Source: Bryobacteraceae bacterium
Lineage (GTDB): Bacteria > Acidobacteriota > Terriglobia > Bryobacterales > Bryobacteraceae
Length of the DNA stretch: 64,000 bases
NCBI GenBank assembly: GCA_029975915.1
Contig: JARKOC010000177.1
Location: forward strand, 496,001 to 560,000
Direction of reading: 5' to 3'
Shown here: piece by piece, positions 43,997-52,999 of the stretch
Layout: every line of letters begins with the position of its first letter
Numbering within the stretch: position 1 is the stretch's first letter
Translations under genes and position numbers: made by a program
Notes under the pieces: generated by a model
What the model was told of the DNA's origin: nothing
Database searches by the model: none
The model's input: the letters and a program-made list of their open reading frames with translations, nothing else

Positions 43997-44611
43997 ATGG
44001 TTGTCACAGGCATCTATTACGCGCTCACACTCACGGCGCTCGGCGCGGCGCTCGGGTGGCTGTTTTCGCCGTGGTGCGGCGTTGGCTTCTATGTTCTGGC
44101 CGCCTTCTGCCTGTGGTTTTTCCGCGACCCGGAGCGCACGATTCCTCAAGGGCCGGTGGCAGTTTCTCCGGCCGACGGCAAGATCGTCCTGATCCGGCGC
44201 AAGCCCGAAAACACCGAGGTTTGCATTTTCCTGAACGTCTTCGATGTTCACGTCAACCGCGCGCCTATCGCCGGCAAAGTGGTCGGCGTCGAATATAAGA
44301 AAGGCAAGTTCCTCGTCGCGAGCAAAGAAGAAGCGTCCTACGAGAACGAGATGAACACCATCACCATTGACGGCGACCGTACGCTGGTGAAGTTCTCCCA
44401 GATTGCCGGGCTCATCGCCCGCCGCATCGTCTGCTACAAGAGCCCCGGGGACTTCGTCACGGCCGGCGAGCGCGTGGGGCTGATCAAGTTCGGCTCCCGC
44501 GTCGACATGACGCTGGGCCCGGAGTGGGAGGTCGTCGTCCAGGAAGGCCAGCGCGTCGCCGGCGGCTCAAGCATCATCGCCCGGCGCAAGGACCAAGGAC
44601 AATCCGCATGA
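43997..44611 (+). CDS. psd: Phosphatidylserine decarboxylase proenzyme
   Basis: Makes phosphatidylethanolamine at the inner membrane. This is the short type (204 residues) with two N-terminal membrane helices (about 5-42). Key residues are D60 in SPADG and H85 in FDVHVNR. The self-cleavage site is FGS (G166|S167), which turns the serine into the pyruvoyl cofactor. The stop overlaps the pssA start as ATGA, so the two consecutive steps of PE synthesis are made together. Confidence 0.94.
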   Translation: MVVTGIYYALTLTALGAALGWLFSPWCGVGFYVLAAFCLWFFRDPERTIPQGPVAVSPADGKIVLIRRKPENTEVCIFLNVFDVHVNRAPIAGKVVGVEYKKGKFLVASKEEASYENEMNTITIDGDRTLVKFSQIAGLIARRIVCYKSPGDFVTAGERVGLIKFGSRVDMTLGPEWEVVVQEGQRVAGGSSIIARRKDQGQSA

Positions 44612-45516
44612 CCCCGCGCATCAATCTCCGCGAGAGGCTGATCGATCCGAAATCGCCGGAGCGCCGGCCCCGCCGGGCCGCATATGCTCTGCCAACTCTG
44701 TTCACGGCTGGTAATCTCTTCCTCGGTTTCCTGGCCATCCTCAAGGCCATCGAGGGCGCGCTTTGGGCCAACCAAGGGAATTTGGGCCACAATCCGCACT
44801 GGCAGATGGCCGCCCAGGTGATCGGAGTTGCGGTCTTTCTGGATGGTCTCGACGGGCGCATCGCCCGCATGACGAACACGGTCAGCGAATTCGGACGCGA
44901 GCTCGACTCGCTGGCCGACGTGATCAGCTTCGGCATCGCCCCCGCCGTGCTGGCCTTTGTCTGGGGTTTCTACTTCCTCGACCCCGCCATTACAGGCGAG
45001 TACAGGAACTACCTCAATCAGGCCGGCTACTTCGCCGTCTTCATGTTCGTCATGTGCGGCGCCGCCAGACTCGCCCGGTTCAACATCACGACGAACCCGG
45101 TTCCGGCCAACCCTGGCCACCCGGGCAAGAAGTACTTTGTCGGTCTGCCGATTCCCGCAGCCGCCGGAATCGTGGCTGCCATTGTCTACGCGGCCAACTC
45201 GACGCCGCTCCGGTGGTGGCCGCTGGTCGCCGCCTGGATCACGCTGAACATCATCCTGGCGCTGTTGATGATCAGCGGCTGGCGCTACCGCAGTTTCAAG
45301 GATCTCAACCTGCTCAGCCCGATGTCGTTCAAGTCGGTGGTATTGATGGGCGTGTTCTTTTACCTGCTCTTCAACTTCTCCAAGCCCTTCCTTCTGGTCC
45401 TGGCCATCCTTTATGTCGGCAGCGGAATTGTGGTCCGGATTGGCGGGCTGCTGAAACACGCCGCCCGTCCATCGCAAACTCCCAGAAATGAGCGCCAGGC
45501 AGGAGCGCCATCATGA
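44608..45516 (+). CDS. pssA: CDP-diacylglycerol-serine O-phosphatidyltransferase
   Basis: Membrane enzyme that makes phosphatidylserine, the substrate of Psd. The CDP-alcohol phosphotransferase motif is seen as DGLDGRIAR, then G and ELDSLAD in one run (residues about 86-112). Around it are at least six hydrophobic segments. The ATG at 44608 overlaps the psd stop; the open frame extends to 44524 but that part is psd in another frame. The length from this ATG is 302 residues. Its own stop overlaps the next gene by ATGA. Confidence 0.93.
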   Translation: MTPRINLRERLIDPKSPERRPRRAAYALPTLFTAGNLFLGFLAILKAIEGALWANQGNLGHNPHWQMAAQVIGVAVFLDGLDGRIARMTNTVSEFGRELDSLADVISFGIAPAVLAFVWGFYFLDPAITGEYRNYLNQAGYFAVFMFVMCGAARLARFNITTNPVPANPGHPGKKYFVGLPIPAAAGIVAAIVYAANSTPLRWWPLVAAWITLNIILALLMISGWRYRSFKDLNLLSPMSFKSVVLMGVFFYLLFNFSKPFLLVLAILYVGSGIVVRIGGLLKHAARPSQTPRNERQAGAPS

Positions 45517-46523
45517 AGACGCCGCAGAAGTGGGTACTGCTCGGAGCCGATACTCTGGTCGGGAAGGAGATCAGGGAACTGATCGAGGACCGGAAACTCC
45601 CGGTCAGGCTGACTTGTTGCGGCTCAGCCTCCGATCAACGCGTACTCTCGCTGGCATCGGAAGACAATTTCGATGTCTTCGAAGAGCTTTCCGCGGCCAC
45701 GCTGGCCGGCGCCGCCGCGGTGATTCTCGCCGGCTCTCCCGAACAGGCCGCCCAGGCGGTGCAACTCGCGTCCGGGCTCGATCCTCAGCCAGTGGTCATT
45801 GACGTGGCCGGCCATTTCGACAGCGACGAAGCCGCGGCCGTTCGTGCCCCGGCATTCGAGCAGATCGCGTCCGGAGCGCGTCCGGCACGGCATCAGACGG
45901 TCGCTCACCCGGCTGCGATTGCCTTGGCCACTGGGCTCAACGCCATGCACTCCGCCCATCCGCTTGTCAGGGCGATTGTCACTGTCTTTGAACCGGCCAG
46001 CGCCCGGGGCGCTGCTGGCGTCGATGAGCTGCACCAGCAAACCAGCCAGTTGTTCAACTTCCAGGCTTTACCCAAAAAGGTTTTCGACGTCCAGGCCAGT
46101 TTCAACATGCTGCCCCGTTTGGGAGACGAGGCGCCGCTTCCGCTTGCCGCCAGCGAGGCGCGTCTCCGCCGCCACCTGGCCGTCCTCCTCGCCTCACGTG
46201 GCGTACCTCTGCCATCGCTCAGGCTGGTTCATGCGCCGGTCTTCAGCGGCTACTGCGCATCGGTCTGGGTCGAGTTCATGACTCGCCCGCCGGTCCAGGA
46301 CCTGCAAGATTGCCTTACCTCGGCGGGCATCGAGTTTTGGAGCGCCGAGGATGGGCCTCTCACGAACAGTTCGCTGGCCGGCCAATCCGGCACCTTGGTC
46401 TCCTCGATTTTGCCCGACCCAGACAGCGCGGCCGCCTGCTGGCTGTGGCTTGCCTGTGACAACATCCGGGAAAGCGCGATGAACGCCGTCGCGCTCGCCG
46501 GTCTCGCCGCCAAAGAGGCGTAG
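45513..46523 (+). CDS. Aspartate-semialdehyde dehydrogenase-like protein lacking the catalytic Cys
   Basis: A 336-residue protein built like aspartate-semialdehyde dehydrogenase: an N-terminal Rossmann domain with GADTLVGKEI (11-20) and the C-terminal dimerisation domain (SFNMLPRLGD and PVFSGYCASVWVEF). Where the true enzyme has its catalytic cysteine (NCST), this one reads VAHPAAIA (about 130-137), as in the Usg-1-like group. It is thus unlikely to reduce aspartyl phosphate. It is coupled by ATGA to pssA and is 8 bases before lptE. Its place in an envelope operon suggests a non-catalytic or altered role. The function is not known. Confidence 0.82.
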   Translation: MKTPQKWVLLGADTLVGKEIRELIEDRKLPVRLTCCGSASDQRVLSLASEDNFDVFEELSAATLAGAAAVILAGSPEQAAQAVQLASGLDPQPVVIDVAGHFDSDEAAAVRAPAFEQIASGARPARHQTVAHPAAIALATGLNAMHSAHPLVRAIVTVFEPASARGAAGVDELHQQTSQLFNFQALPKKVFDVQASFNMLPRLGDEAPLPLAASEARLRRHLAVLLASRGVPLPSLRLVHAPVFSGYCASVWVEFMTRPPVQDLQDCLTSAGIEFWSAEDGPLTNSSLAGQSGTLVSSILPDPDSAAACWLWLACDNIRESAMNAVALAGLAAKEA

Positions 46524-46531
46524 CCGACCAA

Positions 46532-47050
46532 ATGCATCGCCGCAAAGTCATTCTGGCACTCGCCGCCCCGCTGGCCGGAGCATGCGGGTACCGGGTCGGC
46601 GGCAAGGCGGACTTGCTGCCCAAAACAATACACACGATAGCCATTCCGGCCTTCGGCAACATCACCACACGCTACAAACTGTCCGAACGCCTGCCCGCCG
46701 CTATCGGCCGCGAGTTCCTCAACCGGACGCGCTATCAGGTCGTCTACGATCCGGGCCAGGGCGACGCAATCCTTACCGGTTCGGTCAGCAACTACCTTTC
46801 CGCCACGACAATCTTCGATCAGGCCAGCGGGCGCGCCGCAGGCATACAGGTGAGCGTCTTCCTCAACATCAAGCTGACCAACCGGGCCAACGGTGATGTC
46901 CTCTATGAACGCAGCAATTTCGAGGTCCGGCAGCGATATGAGGTCTCAATCGAGCAGCAGGCCTATTTCGACGAGAGCGAGGCGGCGATGGAGCGGCTGA
47001 GCCGTGAGGTCGCGCGCCAAGTCGTCAGCACCATCCTGGAAGCCTTCTGA
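46532..47050 (+). CDS. lptE: LPS assembly lipoprotein LptE
   Basis: Outer-membrane lipoprotein that plugs LptD and helps place LPS in the outer leaflet. A short signal peptide ends in the lipobox LAGAC (Cys18). The mature start CGYRVGGKADLLPKTIHTIAIPAF and the later RYQVV and DAILTGSVSNY segments match the family. The length is 172 residues. The pairing with holA directly downstream is also seen in proteobacteria. Its stop shares a base with the holA start. Confidence 0.9.
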   Translation: MHRRKVILALAAPLAGACGYRVGGKADLLPKTIHTIAIPAFGNITTRYKLSERLPAAIGREFLNRTRYQVVYDPGQGDAILTGSVSNYLSATTIFDQASGRAAGIQVSVFLNIKLTNRANGDVLYERSNFEVRQRYEVSIEQQAYFDESEAAMERLSREVARQVVSTILEAF

Positions 47051-48108
47051 TGGCCATCTCTCCCCAGCAGATGATCCGCTCGCTTGAGAGGCAGCAGCCC
47101 GCCCCGGTCTACCTCTTCGCCGGTCCGGAAGGATGGTACCGGAAGGCCTGCCGGGACGCAATCACGGCCAGGGTGCTCGGCGCCGATTCCTCGGGAGAAG
47201 GCTTCACCACGCTCGACCTCGACGCGCACACCCTCGCCGAGATTATTGACGACGCCAGGGCAATGTCCCTGTTCGCCGCGAACCGCGTCATATGGGTTTC
47301 CAACGCCGAAGCGGCTCTGCCGCGGGGCCGGGGTTCGGGCGAATCCGAAACCGAGGGCGCCGCGATTCTCGCCTCTTACTGCGCCGATCCGACGCCGGGC
47401 ACAGTTCTGATCTTCGACGCCCGCCGGTACGAATTTGATGGAGAAGATAAGGCAAAGATGGAGCGCCTCCGGAAGTTCTATTCGGCCATCCAAGCGGTTG
47501 TCGAGTTTCCGCATCCATCCAGCGAAGAGTCCGCCGCGCTGGCACGGCAGTTCTGCGCCGAGTTTGGTGTGAACCTGGGCAAGCCCGAATTCGATCTCCT
47601 GCTCGAGGCCACTGCCGGAGATCCGTCACGGCTCTACAATGAGGTCCAAAAGCTCGCCCTGTACGCTCAAGACCGGGGCGGCAAGATCACCCGCGAAGAC
47701 ATCTTCGCGATGGTGCCTAACTCGTCCGAGACCACCGTTTTCGCCCTTGTTGACGCGCTGGCCCGCCGCAACCGCACGCAATCGATGGAACTGCTGGACC
47801 GCCTGGTCCGCGACGGTGAATATCTTCCGCTGGCGCTCACCTTTCTGGGCGGCGTGTTCCGGATGGCGCTCGCCGCCCGAGAGCAGAACCTGCGCGGGGC
47901 GGCTGACGTGCAGAGCTACTTCCAGCGCATGGGGATGCCCATGTGGAGATCCCGCGCCGAACAGATTCACGCCGCGGCGCAGAGATTCCCGCAAGAGAAG
48001 CTGGAAGAAGGAATCAGCCTGGTATTTCAGGCGGACCGGGATATGAAGGGATCGAGGCCGGACGACAGGATCGTGATGGAGGACTTTGTCTTCCGGCTAA
48101 CCGCTTGA
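47050..48108 (+). CDS. holA: DNA polymerase III delta subunit
   Basis: Part of the clamp loader that opens the sliding clamp. The 352-residue protein has the family start (APVYLFAGPEGWYRKACRDAI), an AAA+-like fold without a working P-loop, the middle LEATAGDPSRLYNEVQKLALYA and the C-terminal collar region with a QSYFQRMGMPMWRSRAEQ segment. The translation start overlaps the lptE stop by one base. The last codons lie inside a strong hairpin (48088-48128). Confidence 0.93.
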   Translation: MAISPQQMIRSLERQQPAPVYLFAGPEGWYRKACRDAITARVLGADSSGEGFTTLDLDAHTLAEIIDDARAMSLFAANRVIWVSNAEAALPRGRGSGESETEGAAILASYCADPTPGTVLIFDARRYEFDGEDKAKMERLRKFYSAIQAVVEFPHPSSEESAALARQFCAEFGVNLGKPEFDLLLEATAGDPSRLYNEVQKLALYAQDRGGKITREDIFAMVPNSSETTVFALVDALARRNRTQSMELLDRLVRDGEYLPLALTFLGGVFRMALAAREQNLRGAADVQSYFQRMGMPMWRSRAEQIHAAAQRFPQEKLEEGISLVFQADRDMKGSRPDDRIVMEDFVFRLTA

Positions 48109-48128
48109 TTTACGGTTAGCCGGAAGAC
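48088..48128. terminator. 16-bp perfect hairpin across the holA stop
   Basis: GTCTTCCGGCTAACCG (48088-48103) pairs perfectly with CGGTTAGCCGGAAGAC (48113-48128) across a 9-base loop that holds the holA stop codon. It sits between convergent holA and rpsT and could act on both strands. There is no T-tract on either side, so it is not a standard intrinsic terminator. Confidence 0.6.
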
Positions 48129-48163
48129 GGCGGGAGCCAGCTAGATCTTTTGGGCTTCGAGCT

Positions 48164-48433
48164 TTACGCAGCCTGCAGAGCTTTGAGGTGGTTGTGCAAA
48201 CGGCTCTTGTAGCGGGAAGCGGTGTTGTCTTTGATGATGCCCCACTTCACTGCACGGTCAACAACGGAGAACGTCGAAGGCATGAGCTTCGCCGCTTCTT
48301 CCGCGTTTTTCGTCTCAATGGCCCGGCGTAGCGAGCGCAACGCATTCCGCATCCGGGTCTTCCTTTGCCGGTTCACAGCGGTGCGGCGTTCGGTAATGCG
48401 CACACGCTTCAACGATGAAACATGATTGGCCAT
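48164..48433 (-). CDS. rpsT: 30S ribosomal protein S20
   Basis: Small basic 16S rRNA-binding protein, 89 residues. The start [29 protein letters not shown] and the C-terminal motif [27 protein letters not shown] are those of S20. It is a single gene convergent with holA. Confidence 0.96.
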   Translation of the reverse strand: MANHVSSLKRVRITERRTAVNRQRKTRMRNALRSLRRAIETKNAEEAAKLMPSTFSVVDRAVKWGIIKDNTASRYKSRLHNHLKALQAA

Positions 48434-48528
48434 AGTCTAGGTGTCTTGTACTCTTCGCGCAGAAATATCCACTTGTTAGATTAACGCACCCCAGCCCGCC
48501 GCGTCAAAAACCGGCAAGTGAAGCCTGG

Positions 48529-49956
48529 CTATCGAATGGCCAGATTGAATGCCGGGCAGCTCATCCGGAGGGAATCCTCAAGGTTGACATAAGGATCCTT
48601 GCCGTAGCCATAGAAGACCCTGGCGCCGTCAGGCAGTTTTCCGCCAAACAGCAGTTCGACTGTATCCGGTGACTTTGGCGAGATCCGCTGCCGGTAGACG
48701 ACCTCCAGCATCTTACCTTCGGCATCGTGAATCGTGAACCCGTTCAAACGCCCCCGGTGCGTCAGGTGTCCATTGATTTCATTGAACTTAACCAGCACTG
48801 AGTTGCCTTCAACCACTGCCGAAACCGGGCGCGGCCCGCGCTTAACGTTGCCTTGAGCCAGATTGGCCATGCGCGCGGCGAGAAGTCTGAAGGAGTCGGT
48901 CCCGACATGGATGCCGTCGTCGAGATCGCAATCGAGACATGTCGTCATACCGAGGTTGGGCAACACAGTCTCCACCTCCAACTGCGCCTGCTGCACGGCA
49001 TTCCAGGGCTCTGGATTGCTCAGATTGATGTAGCGGCCGATCTGGACATAGTAGAACGGCAGATTCGCCTGGCCCGTGTCGGCGCGCGTGGCGTTGATCA
49101 GGTCGATGAATTTCTGCTTGAACAGCGGCGCGGCTTTCACACTGGCGTCCGACTCGCCCTGGTACCAAAGCACGCCCGCCACCCGCCCACCCACGGCCCT
49201 CACCCGGCGGATCATCCCGCCATAGAGCGATGCTCCGCCCTGGTCTTTCAGCGCTGGCGACCACTGGTCCATCGACGTGCCGCCATGCGCGCAAGGCACC
49301 AGTCCGATAGGCACGCCTGTCCGTTTGACCATCTCGAGCGCGAAGGGCAGACCCAAGCCCGCGCCCTTTTTGCGAGCAGCAATCCACTTCTGCAGCGCCT
49401 CACCCGTCAGCCGTTCGTTTTTCTTCTCCGGGTGCCGCCGCCAGTGGAACGAATCCACCGCATCCGCGAGACGATGCAACGGGTCCTCGGCCGCCACCCA
49501 AACGTCCGTCATATCGAACGAATTGACCATCGCCGAAGGCAGCGGCGTGTTTTCCAAGTTACCGACCCCCTCCATGTTCGACTGCCCGGCCAGCACCCAC
49601 AGGTCGCCCACCAGCAAGTTATCGACGGCCGTCACCGCCGTTGACCCGGCCACGCGCAGTTCCAGCCTGTAGGGTCCGCCGACAGGGACAGATGCAATCT
49701 CGGCTTTGAACCGGCCGCCCTGAATCGTGCCGGCCTGTTTCCAGTCAAAGCCGGAGACGGCGAGGCCTTTGGAGATGAGCCGCGCCTCCACGGCACGGCC
49801 CTGCGCCGTTCCCTCGACGCGAATCGCGGCCGTGTTGGACGCGCCGCGCTGGAAAACCTGGTAAGGCGCCGCGCCGCCGGTCACCTGTAATCCTTGTCCG
49901 AGAGCGGCCACCGCCAATAGCGGGAGGTATGTAAGCAGACAGATTGTTCTTGGCAT
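48529..49956 (-). CDS. Sialate O-acetylesterase-like secreted protein
   Basis: SGNH-type esterase with a signal peptide (ICLLTYLPLLAVAALG), 475 residues from the ATG at 49956, which has AAAGG nearby. The nucleophile serine lies in LAGQSNMEG (GQSNME at 124-129). The Gly block is in GVPIGLVPCAHGGTSMDQW, and DDGIHVG near residue 345 holds the Asp/His-type pair. Family members remove acetyl groups from sialic acids or xylan-like sugars. The real substrate here is not known. It is divergent from the oxidoreductase gene at 49982. Confidence 0.88.
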   Translation of the reverse strand: MPRTICLLTYLPLLAVAALGQGLQVTGGAAPYQVFQRGASNTAAIRVEGTAQGRAVEARLISKGLAVSGFDWKQAGTIQGGRFKAEIASVPVGGPYRLELRVAGSTAVTAVDNLLVGDLWVLAGQSNMEGVGNLENTPLPSAMVNSFDMTDVWVAAEDPLHRLADAVDSFHWRRHPEKKNERLTGEALQKWIAARKKGAGLGLPFALEMVKRTGVPIGLVPCAHGGTSMDQWSPALKDQGGASLYGGMIRRVRAVGGRVAGVLWYQGESDASVKAAPLFKQKFIDLINATRADTGQANLPFYYVQIGRYINLSNPEPWNAVQQAQLEVETVLPNLGMTTCLDCDLDDGIHVGTDSFRLLAARMANLAQGNVKRGPRPVSAVVEGNSVLVKFNEINGHLTHRGRLNGFTIHDAEGKMLEVVYRQRISPKSPDTVELLFGGKLPDGARVFYGYGKDPYVNLEDSLRMSCPAFNLAIR

Positions 49957-49981
49957 ACAGCCTTTCCAATATAATGCAGGC

Positions 49982-51196
49982 ATGACGCAGTGCAGGATGG
50001 CCCGGCGCGGATTTCTCGGCACAGGGCTCAAAGCGGCGGCCGCATTCACGGCTGCCAGTTACTCAAGGATCTTTGGAGCCAACGAACGCATCAACATGGG
50101 CCTGATCGGCGCGGGCGAGCGCGGCCGCGGCGTCATGAGCAACTTCCTTCAGACCGGCCAAGCCGACCTTGTCGCCGTCTGCGACGTCTACGCCGAGATG
50201 GTCGACCGCGCCCAGAAGCGCGCACCCCAGGCCAAGAGTTACAAGGACCACCGCGAACTGCTTCAGATGAAGGAAGTTGACGCTGTCCTGATCGGCACTC
50301 CCGACCACTGGCACGCCACCACGGCCATTGACGCGCTGAACGCCGGAAAGGACGTCTACGTCGAAAAACCGCTGACCTTGCGCATCGACGAAGGCCCGAA
50401 GATCGTCAAGGCCGCCCGCGTCAACAATCGCGTCTGCCAGGTCGGGCTCCAGCAGCGCTCCGGCCTGCATTACATCGAGGCCAAGCAGAAGTACTTCGAC
50501 ACCGGGGCGCTGGGCAAGATTACGCTCGCCCGAACGTGGTGGCATGGCAATACATACCATCTGCGCAAAGCCCCGCCGTCGCTTGCCACGCTGCCTTCCA
50601 ATCTCGACTGGGCCCGATTCCTCGGACCCGTGAAGTGGCGCGAATGGGATCCGCAGCAGTTCTGGAACTGGCGCGCCTACCTTGATTTCGGCGGCGGCCA
50701 GGTGACCGATCTGTTCACCCACTGGATCGACGTCGTCCACATGATGATGGGCAACGAGATTCCCATTTCAGGCGTCGCCGCCGGCGGAGTATATTACTAC
50801 AAGGACGGCCGGACCGCGCCAGATACGATCAACGTCCTACTCGAATACCCGCAGGAATACACCGCCACGTTCGAAGCGACCTTGGCCCCCGGCATCCGCG
50901 GCGAGGGCATCGAATTCTGCGGCACCAAGGGCAAGCTCTACATCGACCGCGGGCGCTACGAATACACGCCGGCTGGCCGCGGCGCAACGCCCGTGGTGGT
51001 CGAGGGTCCGAAATACGACATGACGCTGGACCACGTGAAGAACTTCCTTGAGTGCGTCAAGACTCGCAAACTGCCCAACTGCGATGTGCTGACCGGCCAC
51101 CGTTCGGCCCAGGCTTCGCATCTCGGCAACATCAGTTACGTCGAGAAACGCCGCCTGAAGTTCGACCCCATCCGCGAGGAGATCCTGCCGCTGTAA
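49982..51196 (+). CDS. Exported Gfo/Idh/MocA oxidoreductase
   Basis: Sugar oxidoreductase of 404 residues with a twin-arginine leader (ARRGFLGTGLKAAAAF), so it is probably exported folded with its cofactor bound. The Rossmann motif is GLIGAGERGRG, the family motif EKPLTL is near residue 132, and the HWIDVVHMMMG segment in the C-terminal domain holds the likely catalytic His. ATG at 49982 or the ATG five codons later may start it. Only 25 bases separate it from the divergent esterase-like gene, so the two may share regulation. Confidence 0.88.
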   Translation: MTQCRMARRGFLGTGLKAAAAFTAASYSRIFGANERINMGLIGAGERGRGVMSNFLQTGQADLVAVCDVYAEMVDRAQKRAPQAKSYKDHRELLQMKEVDAVLIGTPDHWHATTAIDALNAGKDVYVEKPLTLRIDEGPKIVKAARVNNRVCQVGLQQRSGLHYIEAKQKYFDTGALGKITLARTWWHGNTYHLRKAPPSLATLPSNLDWARFLGPVKWREWDPQQFWNWRAYLDFGGGQVTDLFTHWIDVVHMMMGNEIPISGVAAGGVYYYKDGRTAPDTINVLLEYPQEYTATFEATLAPGIRGEGIEFCGTKGKLYIDRGRYEYTPAGRGATPVVVEGPKYDMTLDHVKNFLECVKTRKLPNCDVLTGHRSAQASHLGNISYVEKRRLKFDPIREEILPL

Positions 51197-51244
51197 AACA
51201 GGCATCCATGGCTTTGCCGTGCAGCGAAGCGCAAGGCAGGAGCA

Positions 51245-52387
51245 TCAGAGCGAGGCCCAATAGGAGCGGTGGCCGACATAGTCTGAGTCGGGCAGGCTGG
51301 CAAGGATCGCCTTGCGCAGTTCGAGGATGTCGATTTCTCCCTGTTTTTGATAGACAATGCGGCCATCGGGAGCGATGACGACAGTGAAGGGGACTCCGGC
51401 CTGCCAGGCCGGGTCGAAAGCGGCTTGCAGGGCGTAGGTGTCGGCGGAATCGAACTGAAGATTGCGGGTGGAGGCGTGAAATTTGGCGAGAACGCGCATG
51501 ACGCCTTCGCGTTCGTCGGGGGCATTGGTAGAAACGGTAACCATTTCGAAGTCGCGGCGGCGGTACATGCGGAAAGTTTCCTGAAGCGCCGGGAATTCGG
51601 TGAGGCAGGGGCCACACCAGGTGGCCCAGAAGTTGACGAGGAGGAGTTTTCCGGTGGGGTTTTTACGGAGGGCCTTCAAGCCATCGGCGGAGACAGGTTC
51701 GACCGTGACCGGCTCGGCGAGGATGCGTTTCATTTCGGCCTCCTTGGTGGAGGCCTTTGATTTCCACTTGATGGAACAGCCGAAGACGCCGGTGTGAGTG
51801 ACTTCGGGCGCACGGCCGGCAAGCAGTGCATCGAGGGCGGCGCGGGTCTCCTGGGTTTTGACCAGGGACTCTCGCTGGGAGTTGTCGATGCGGCCCTCGT
51901 AACGGAGTTTGCGTTCGGAGTCGAAGATGAAGACGTGAGGGGTGGCCTTGGGGCCATAGGCGGCTGAGACGGATTGAGTTTCGCCGTCGTAGAGGTAGGG
52001 GAAATTAAACTTGTGGCGGGCGGCACGGGTTTTCATGTCTTCGAGGCCGTCGTTCAAGTCGGTGTAGCCCATTTCATCGAGGCGGACCGAGTTGGGGTCG
52101 TTGGGGCCAATGGCGACGAAGGCGACGCCCTTGGGGGTGTACTCGGCGACGAGGCTTTTAATGCGGGCTTCGTAGAGCTGGGCTGTGGGGCAATGGTTGG
52201 CGGTGAAGATGACGGCGAGGAGTTTGGCGGAGGCGTATTCGCTGAGCGAATGGGTTTTACCATCGACGCCCGGCAGGGAGAAGCCAGGCGCCGGGGAGCC
52301 GATGGCGAGCGTTGGCGGATCGCTGGCGGCAATCGCGGCTGAGAACGGCATCAGGACACAGAAAAGGGTGGTCAGGCGGTGGAACAT
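51245..52387 (-). CDS. Two-domain thioredoxin-like protein (peroxiredoxin-like plus TlpA-like)
   Basis: Secreted or periplasmic redox protein of 380 residues with a signal peptide (TLFCVLMPFSAAIAA). Domain 1 (about 25-200) is AhpC/TSA-like with a single cysteine in FTANHCPTAQ (C66), followed by a GCSIKWK element. Domain 2 (about 230-370) is TlpA/ResA-like with a full WCGPC active site (C258, C261) and a cis-proline in GVPFTVV. The pairing suggests that one domain passes electrons to the other. The partner protein is unknown. It is convergent with the oxidoreductase gene at 49982. Confidence 0.87.
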   Translation of the reverse strand: MFHRLTTLFCVLMPFSAAIAASDPPTLAIGSPAPGFSLPGVDGKTHSLSEYASAKLLAVIFTANHCPTAQLYEARIKSLVAEYTPKGVAFVAIGPNDPNSVRLDEMGYTDLNDGLEDMKTRAARHKFNFPYLYDGETQSVSAAYGPKATPHVFIFDSERKLRYEGRIDNSQRESLVKTQETRAALDALLAGRAPEVTHTGVFGCSIKWKSKASTKEAEMKRILAEPVTVEPVSADGLKALRKNPTGKLLLVNFWATWCGPCLTEFPALQETFRMYRRRDFEMVTVSTNAPDEREGVMRVLAKFHASTRNLQFDSADTYALQAAFDPAWQAGVPFTVVIAPDGRIVYQKQGEIDILELRKAILASLPDSDYVGHRSYWASL

Positions 52388-52435
52388 GGCGAACGCCTCC
52401 CAGAGTGGAGATTCGCCATGAGTATATCAACGGCG

Positions 52436-52999
52436 TTACCGATCGGGTTTCGTGCGCAAGGAGTCGGTGCTGGCGGGCGGGGCGGGGATGGCCGATGACG
52501 GGCCGGGGGACTCGGGCTGGTCCAGGGGACGGGGGATAGGGAGGGGGGTGGGTTCGCGGTGGACGGCGGAGCGGGCCGGGCGGACCGGTTGGGGTCCGGC
52601 GGCCGGTCTGGCGGCCGAGGCGGAGGCGGCGGCTGTCATGACGGCAGGTTTGGAGAGACGGCGGCGTTGCTGGATATCAGAGAGTTGGGCCAGCGCTTCG
52701 CGCGTGGAGCGTTCCAGGAAGTCTCGATAGCGTGCGAGGCGGCCGAGGTTGATGAGACTCTGAGCGCTGTGCAGCGCGCCGACCTCGCGTTCAGCCTGTT
52801 GAATGCTGTGGATTTGGTAGCAGTTGTGAACGATGGTTTCAACTAGGGTCTGTTCGATGGGGCCGACCGGACGGAGTTGTTCGCGATGGAGGCGTGAGAG
52901 CGTCCGGTAGAGTTCCTGATTCGCCGCGATGTCCTGATTCAGAGTGCATTGCGTATCGGCGGAAGAAGCGTTCTGTGATTGAGATGCCGTAGTTGACAT
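52436..52999 (-). CDS. Hypothetical helical protein with Pro/Ala-rich tail
   Basis: I do not recognise this 187-residue protein. From the ATG at 52999 (MSTTASQSQNAS) it has a helical core (about 20-115) with NQELYRTLSRLHREQLRPVGPIEQ, VETIVHNCYQIHSIQQAE and LARYRDFLERSTREALAQL. A Pro/Ala/Ser-rich, probably unfolded tail follows. The core has regular heptad spacing, so it may form a helical bundle. An open frame goes 23 codons farther upstream but has no supporting site. A 10-base palindrome CAAGCGCTTG (53052-53061) lies upstream. Confidence 0.6.
   Translation of the reverse strand: MSTTASQSQNASSADTQCTLNQDIAANQELYRTLSRLHREQLRPVGPIEQTLVETIVHNCYQIHSIQQAEREVGALHSAQSLINLGRLARYRDFLERSTREALAQLSDIQQRRRLSKPAVMTAAASASAARPAAGPQPVRPARSAVHREPTPLPIPRPLDQPESPGPSSAIPAPPASTDSLRTKPDR

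Noticed and set aside
42809..44251. Minus-strand frame of 480 codons
   Set aside because: Antisense to the M20 peptidase and psd genes; Arg/Ala/Gly-rich composition without motifs.
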